Below are positions 57,913-64,000 of a DNA stretch of 64,000 bases, one piece after another. The first letter of the stretch is position 1. The number at the start of each line of letters is the position of its first letter. Source of the stretch: Plectrocnemia conspersa (lineage: Eukaryota; Arthropoda; Insecta; Trichoptera; Polycentropodidae). Made by a program: the position numbers and the translations under genes. Below the pieces are notes generated by a model that worked only from the letters and a program-made list of their open reading frames with translations, searched no databases and was not told the origin of the DNA. Where the stretch lies: NCBI GenBank assembly GCA_009617715.1, contig VTFK01000155.1:496001-560000 (forward strand), in the 5' to 3' direction.

Positions 57913-58082
57913 AGATCTCAGGGTCACTTTGTAAATACATAGTCCCTAGCGTGTAGGAAAATCAATAAAGCATGTTATCTAATTAAATGGTTTATTAATG
58001 TTCACTTAAAAATTCTTAATTATAACATTATTTCTATTTCAGATTTACATTAAAAAATCACTTCAATGATTAATATATAAAA

Positions 58083-61000
58083 ATGGATAGTGACAATATA
58101 TTATTGATAGATAACGGAGACCTAAGATCCATCGAAGTTAAGAATGTACGGCCCGAGAAGAAAATCAAGTTCTTGGAAAGTGAGGAGGACGAAAACCGAA
58201 TCACTAACGATGTAGCTGGAAGTTCTGCTATTGACGCTCGAATCCAAAATCTCAGGCATGTGTGCTCAAGTGACGACAAAGCGAGTACAGAACAGGGTTT
58301 AGTTTGTTCTTGTAACGTAACTAAATCGCCAACAGTTGATATTACGTATAGAAGAAGTAGAAGTTGGTGCGGAGTAAGTGATGAGACTTCCAGTGAAGCC
58401 AGAGGATTCAGAGAAAGGTATAATATTATAATTTTTCATGAAATATATAATCCTATTAAATTGTATGTATTTAGTTTCAGATTACTGAGGACGCAAGCAC
58501 GACCTTTACCTACTAGAATAAGAACATTTTCAAAATCACAAATATTAACATTGATAACGATCGCTTTAGTCGATTTTATGAGTTTTTGCTCAATGTCAAT
58601 CATGGCTCCGTTTTTTCCTAGAGAAGCTCAAGAGAAAGGATTGAGTGAAGCAATGTCCGGTCTAGTGTTTAGCTTTTATGCGTTTGTTATGTTTCTAACT
58701 TCTCCACTATTTGGAAAACTTGTAAGTTAATACTAATAGCAATCTATTATCTTTGTAATGCAAATTTGTTGTATAGTAATAAGTTATGTTTCAGTTACCA
58801 GTTTTAGGCGCAAAATTTGTTTTTATATCTGGCGTGTTCGTAACAGGAACATGCAATATTTTATTCGGGTATGTACATATATATTAATTATCTCTATATT
58901 CTTATTGATATTGCAATATTTAATAACCTAATTTTTAGATTTTTGGAATACATTTATGATTATGAACGCTTTACTACATTCTGCTTCATGATTCGTGGTT
59001 TTGAAGCTCTCGGAGCCAGTGCTTATTCTACCGCAAGCTACGTTTTCGTAGTGAACGCTTTTCCAAACAATATTTCAGCCGTGCTTGGTATTTTAGAAAC
59101 ATTCATTGGTCTGGGAATGTCAGTTGGACCCGCCATCGGAGGATTACTTTATTCCGTATGTGATGTTTAAATCTTAAACATACAGATGCTTGTAAAATTA
59201 TATGATTAAAATATTTTGTTGTGTTTAGGAAGGTAGGGGGCTTCGGGCTGCCATTTTACGTCCTCGGTATTGCAATGGTTTTGACTATACCAATAAATTT
59301 CTTCTTGTTACCAGCTGAAGAAGGTTATTACAAGTTCAATTATGATTATTAAAACAATATTAAGTATAACTAACCCATTTCCATGACTTCTTCTAGAAAA
59401 CACCATTCATAATCTAACTGGATCTATATTGAATTTGATCAAAGTTCCAACAGTATTTATCATTAGCTTGGTGATCATCGTTGTATCCAACACCTGGGCA
59501 TTTTTAGATCCGACTCTAGAACCGCATCTGAGACAATTCGATCTATCGACCGAGCACGTCGGATTAATTTTTCTTCTTTTTTCCGGACTATATGGGATTT
59601 CAAGTCCATTTTGGGGCTGGCTCTCTGACAAGTATGGCACAATTGATCATTATTTCATTTATTCATAAGAGTAATAAACAATTTTATGTAACAGGATTGA
59701 TAGACATTGGTGTATGATGGTATGGGGTCTAATGTTCTGTACGGTCGGACTATTACTTCTTGGACCATCGCCATTATTACCGTTTTTAAAAAGGTTTTAA
59801 TAACACAATATAATTATATTTTAATTTTCCTTTATTTAATGAATACAAATTTCAGTTCGTTAACTTTAAACATAATAGGACTATCCATTATTGGCATATC
59901 TGTAGCTTTGACTCTCTTACCGACGTTTCAAGGTGTACTCTTGAGTTCAGTGTAAGTTTTCTCCTATTCTCACTTATCTTAAATAAACAATTAACGGCAT
60001 ATATTAAAATATTTATAGAGAAGAAGGTGGTTGTAGTTACAATTTGGCAACTTATGGAGCTGTTGCTGGTGTATGGAGCTGTATGTATTCGTTAGGCGAA
60101 GTTATAGGTCCTTCGTTGGGCGGTATCTTCTTAAAAAATTATGGTTTTCCCATTTGCTCCACGATTATGGCATCGTTAACGTTCACATTGGTACGTCTTA
60201 AAATGAATATGTTTATTATTTATGTAATGCATATTGTAATTTGATTATAGGCTATCATAACACTATTGTTCTTTTCTATCAAAGAAAATATAAAACCATC
60301 GAGAAGTTCGACTACATCAGAAATAACCGTTTCTGATAACGGATGTTCGAATAGCAACGATTCAGAGTCGAACGAGGGTCAACCGCTGTTATCTAGAAGT
60401 GGGGAGTTTTATAAAAGTTTCGAGAATCATAGTGAATTGTTCAATGTAACTGGTGAGTTTAATTTATTAATTCTATTATCTAAAATTAAAATTATTAAAA
60501 ATAACTAATATATTTACAACAAACTTGTACAAAATGAAATATAATCAGCAAAGTACATTCAAATAGGTGTTCGTATTCATATAGATATACAGATAAAATG
60601 TAGTTGTCAGTATATTGAGTGGTGGTGTTGAACGAGGAAAAGTTCAGGTTTATCAAAAAGGGATTGTAGCAAACGATCGGGAGTAATGTAGACTTGTAGA
60701 GTAGTACTCCTCGTGGTGCTGAGTCGAGTGGTGCTCTCTGAGTTGTGTTGATGTGAGGAAATGTCATGTTTCTCATTTGTTTTCTTGGACAAATGGGAGA
60801 GAATTGTTGCTTCCGATAATGACAAAAATATCTGTTTAACAATATATATGGTGTACGAGACAATGGTAATTGATTGATGCCTGTTTTGAAGGTACTTTGG
60901 TGCGGTTAAGTAGTTTTTGTTACAGTAGTTAAAAATATTAGCTTTTGAAAGCTTGTGTTGCTATTGTGGCTTTGTTGCTCTTCATATTCACATAATTTGT

Positions 61001-62317
61001 TATGCATCCTAGTAAACTTAGCCCAAATATAATTGAAATGTAGAGAATTTCTATTTCTTTCGAACGTAATACCGAGGTCTTTAGTGTAATTCTCTAGTAA
61101 TAAGAAAAGTACAATGGTAATAAAGATCTGGAAAACGACACGTCATGGCACTTCCAATGCTAAAAGATATCCAGATCGGTCTGCAAAGACGAATTGAACA
61201 CTTTCGAGTCTTAAATATCTGTCTGTCGTTTATGAATAATAGAAACAACACTGGTCTCAGGTCTCAAATGATGCAATCTAAACAATCGTACATACCTCTC
61301 GATTTGTCAGCATCTGCAAGAACTTAAGCAACGAATTTTACACACATAAAATTAAGCAATCTTTATTTTTGTAGTGCTTTTTAAATATTGATTATCATTT
61401 ATAATATTTTATACTTTAAGACAAAATTTACCATCTTTGTTATACCAATGAATAACATATAATATAAAATATATTAAAACTAGATTTACAGAATCAGTAA
61501 AATTGATGGGTTTCTGATTTGATCTGTATCACACAGTATTTTTTATCACTTTTTATATTTGAACAATGCAAATATTTACACTATTTTTATTTTCGGAAAT
61601 TTCTTATTTTTGAAAATCTGGCCACTATATACCATCAAACTGACAGGTTTATATCCGTAAATCTAGTGTTAGGGGAAGAGCAATTGTCTGACGTAAAGCT
61701 TCTGATTCATATATCTTTACATACATCATACCCCCCAATAACACGATAAATTGGGAACGTGCTATTCGGGTGCGTGTAGTTAGGGGACTAGAAGATACAA
61801 TTTTTTGCAATACGTACTTACGAATCAGGCGCGTGGCGAGATATCATCCCTTTGGCTCGCACATACATAAAGTAACGGGCACCCAAACAGCACGTTCCTA
61901 ATTTACCGTGTTATTAATAACAATTAAATATGAGCTAAATTGTATTAATATATATGCCAAAAAATATTACTGAATTAATGTAAATAAAACTCAATGTTTT
62001 AGGTGAGACGGTAACAAGAACCAGAAGTCAGTCGATGCCAAGAACACAATTTTTTGATGTTTCAAATACTAGTGAACAACACGAGGAAAGGTTGAGAGTA
62101 ATAGAAATGTTGAAACATAACATTAACAAAGTGAATTATTATAAACAAAACAGAAAGGATAGTAACGACGTAAGTTTGAACATGCTAAACAAATCTTTAC
62201 GAAATATGCATTTCATGAAATTTTTAATTTCAGGATGATGATTTAGATAAATTAGATGAAAAGACTGATGTACGGGGCACAATAAATATATCTTTAGGTG
62301 GTGCTTGTGAAGTATAG
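58083..62317 (+). CDS. MFS-type transporter, SLC18B1-like
   Basis: Twelve exons (58083-58417, 58481-58721, 58795-58868, 58939-59155, 59233-59323, 59397-59631, 59695-59793, 59856-59951, 60019-60190, 60251-60452, 62003-62169, 62234-62317), all phases consistent, give 670 residues. A hydrophilic N-terminus of about 140 residues precedes a 12-segment major facilitator core: LTLITIALVDFMSFCSMSIM, APFFPREAQEKGLSEAMSGL, GAKFVFISG, FMIRGFEALGASAYSTASYV, FIGLGMSVGPAIGGLLY, SSPFWGWLSDKYG-like loop, and YGAVAGVWSCMYSLGEVIGP with SLGG. A cytosolic tail of about 150 residues follows. The core matches SLC18B1 (vesicular polyamine carrier in mammals, 456 residues); the two long tails do not. Exon 5 uses the second of two AG acceptors (59231-59232), set by frame. 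Poly(A) signals at 62360 and 62383. The substrate here is inferred only. Confidence 0.85.
60453..62002 (+). other. Large intron 10 of the MFS gene
   Basis: 1.55 kb, far longer than the 60-100 nt introns around it. Contains an inverted-repeat MITE (61737-61917). The open frames inside (60495-60863, 61145-61327, 61519-61749) show no family features. Confidence 0.7.
61737..61917. mobile_element. MITE with about 37-bp terminal inverted repeats
   Basis: Left arm 61737-61775 (AATAACACGATAAATTGGGA then ACGTGCT) and right arm about 61878-61917 are near-perfect complements. About 180 bp. A TAA/TTA flank would fit a PIF/Harbinger-type element, but this is not certain. Confidence 0.7.
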
Positions 62318-64000
62318 AAAAACATCTTAATTAATTATTGTGATATTTCTTTTAAAAATAATAAAATCTTGTTATATTATAGAATAAAAGTTGTATATGC
62401 ATGATTATGTTTCCGTTTATGCCTATTAAACGACTTTAAAATATATTAATTTTCATTATCGGAACACGTTCATCAAATTAACAATAGAAGCAAAACACGT
62501 TTAACAAATCCCCGATCTTTTAATAAATAATACACACATTAATCGTTTGACTTAATTATATTTCACATAAACGTTATAATTCAATATTACAATATTATTT
62601 GTCGTCAAATTTTACAACAGTAAAAAGTTCAAATTTTATGAAAAATTTAAGCTAGCATACATACATTGTAAATTTTATGATGTCATTTAATGTACAAATG
62701 TATGAGATGATTATTAAACGCTTAATTCGATGGTATTGCAACACAGTGTAATTTTTTAACAAAAACAATAAATAATTGTATATTTTAATTTAATTCTAGA
62801 AAACGATTTTAAAAAGTTTGTGGAATGACGTATTATAAATATTGGTTTTTGTTGTATTTTTATAACTAATATAAACGATACTCTAGTAGTTCAATGAATT
62901 TACATATTTACACGGAGTACGCGAATAATGATCGTTTATTCTACTCTCACAATTCGCTAATAACCGCACTTTTTGTTTTAATTCAAGATTTGTGTTTATT
63001 TATAACGTATAATTTTAATAGACTATGATTTATTAATACAATAGATTACGCTAACAAATATAACACTCAACTTTGGTTAGCCGTAGCTTAATAATAACCA
63101 AAAGTGCAACACTCGAGATTTTCACAGTAATAGTAAACATGAATTTAACTCGTTAATGTTTTGAATACATTTTTTTTTATTAAATAATGGTAAAAATCAA
63201 GAAATTCGATGACTAGATCATATATTATAGAACAGTAAGTATAACTCATGATTTAATAGATAAAAATACATAAGGAGATAACCTTTCATGTTCTCAATTA
63301 TCGATATTCATTGTTTTTCAAAGTGACCGAGCCTTTTTTAAAAGTTTATCTTTATTCAAACACCGAGTAACGTGAAAGTGCCTTATTTGTTCAAAGATTG
63401 TGTGAATATAATGCAAATAAATATGGAAAAAACATATAAAAAATATCATAACAAGGTTTTTTTGCAGTTTATTGCCAAAGCAAAAAATATTCTGCATTAC
63501 GTGTATTTTGGACCTCCACCTGTAAAAACAAAACAAAATAGAAATTATAATTACAAAAGATCACTTAAATAAACTATATTATAAAAAGTGGCATTTATTA
63601 TGTTGAAAGATAAAACAAGCGTAATTAAAAAAAGTAGTTTATTATAGATATTGAATCTTTGAACGTTAATATCGACGATTTCCATTTAAACATAAAAATG
63701 TGAAGCACATTAAGGTTTGTGCAGGTAATGTGTTTGAACCTTACTTGAACAATCCATTCATTAAGCTTGACCTATAACAAATAAAAATGTCGCGATGAAT
63801 GATGTGTCTACTCGTAGACTATTGTTAATATATATGTGTAGTTATTTTTTTGTAAAACGAATACCACCCAAAGTAAGATAGTCGAAATAGATAAGGTTAT
63901 TTCTTTAATAAATGAAATGATTTTTTTATATGGTAATTTGTATAATTAAACCAAAATACAAAAAAATAATACTCGTAATACAAAATGAATGATAAAAATA
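62318..64000. other. Right-hand end, no feature recognised
   Basis: AT-rich. After the MFS 3' UTR I find no gene, RNA gene or clear repeat. The short frames at 63318-63572 overlap on both strands and have no signature. Confidence 0.5.

Larger units (their letters stand above)
48859..58082. other. Gene-poor 9.2 kb between eIF2A and the MFS carrier
   Basis: No host gene supported. Contents: mariner fragments at both sides (50186-50480 and 57280-57595), dispersed repeat C in two units (50515-51080, 51285-51600), repeat D (51670-51830), a broken TA tract (53920-53985), a small hAT-like MITE (54534-54697), a hAT transposase relic (about 54950-56752) and a perfect 13-bp-arm hairpin (55021-55050). 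The segment 51840-53900 shows no recognisable element. The MFS promoter presumably lies in the last few hundred bases. Confidence 0.6.

Noticed and set aside
63318..63572. Small frames on both strands near the right end
   Set aside because: Overlapping, AT-rich, no start context, splice signals or motif that support a gene.

Overview
The window is insect nuclear DNA. It is AT-rich, with spliced genes using short GT-AG introns, and is full of Tc1/mariner, hAT and piggyBac-like relics. The proteins are arthropod-type (TBPH, hyd, an SLC18B1-like carrier, a secreted JHBP/takeout-type protein). A holometabolous insect, possibly a moth or relative, fits best, but the order cannot be proven from this sequence.

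Layout. 1-469 (-): first three exons of a secreted lipid-binding-type protein that runs off the left edge. 470-4590: repeats and MITEs. 4591-8148 (+): TBPH (TDP-43), two coding exons, with a UG-rich 3' region to about 9 kb. 11294-32074 (-): hyd/UBR5, a complete HECT E3 ligase of 46 modelled coding exons. Its first exon is isolated in a CpG-rich block at 32 kb, separated by a 5.8 kb transposon-filled intron. 33368-40197 (+): an RNF168-type RING E3 ligase, 7 exons, head-to-head with hyd. 40907-42358 (-): Alg3, one exon, tail-to-tail with the RNF168-like gene. 44529-48858 (+): eIF2A, 11 exons, including one apparent minor-spliceosome (U12) AT-AG intron and one GC-AG intron. 48859-58082: a 9 kb gene-poor stretch of repeats, mariner and hAT relics. 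58083-62317 (+): an SLC18B1-like MFS carrier, 12 exons. 62318-64000: nothing recognisable.

The genes are mostly unrelated housekeeping functions: RNA binding, ubiquitin signalling, ER glycosylation, translation, vesicular or organic cation transport. The one suggestive pairing is hyd with RNF168. In human cells UBR5 limits RNF168 accumulation, and here the two start codons lie 1.3 kb apart in divergent orientation.

Five coding exons (four in hyd, one in the RNF168-like gene) each carry what looks like exactly one extra base in a mononucleotide run. Removing one base in each case restores an otherwise family-like reading frame, and all downstream splice phases then agree. This pattern points to assembly or consensus error rather than gene decay.

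I found no clearly new multi-gene system. The most interesting leads are the U12 intron, the hyd/RNF168 arrangement, an in-frame candidate cassette exon in hyd, PCNA-box-like motifs in the RNF168-like protein, and several well-delimited MITEs and nested transposons.
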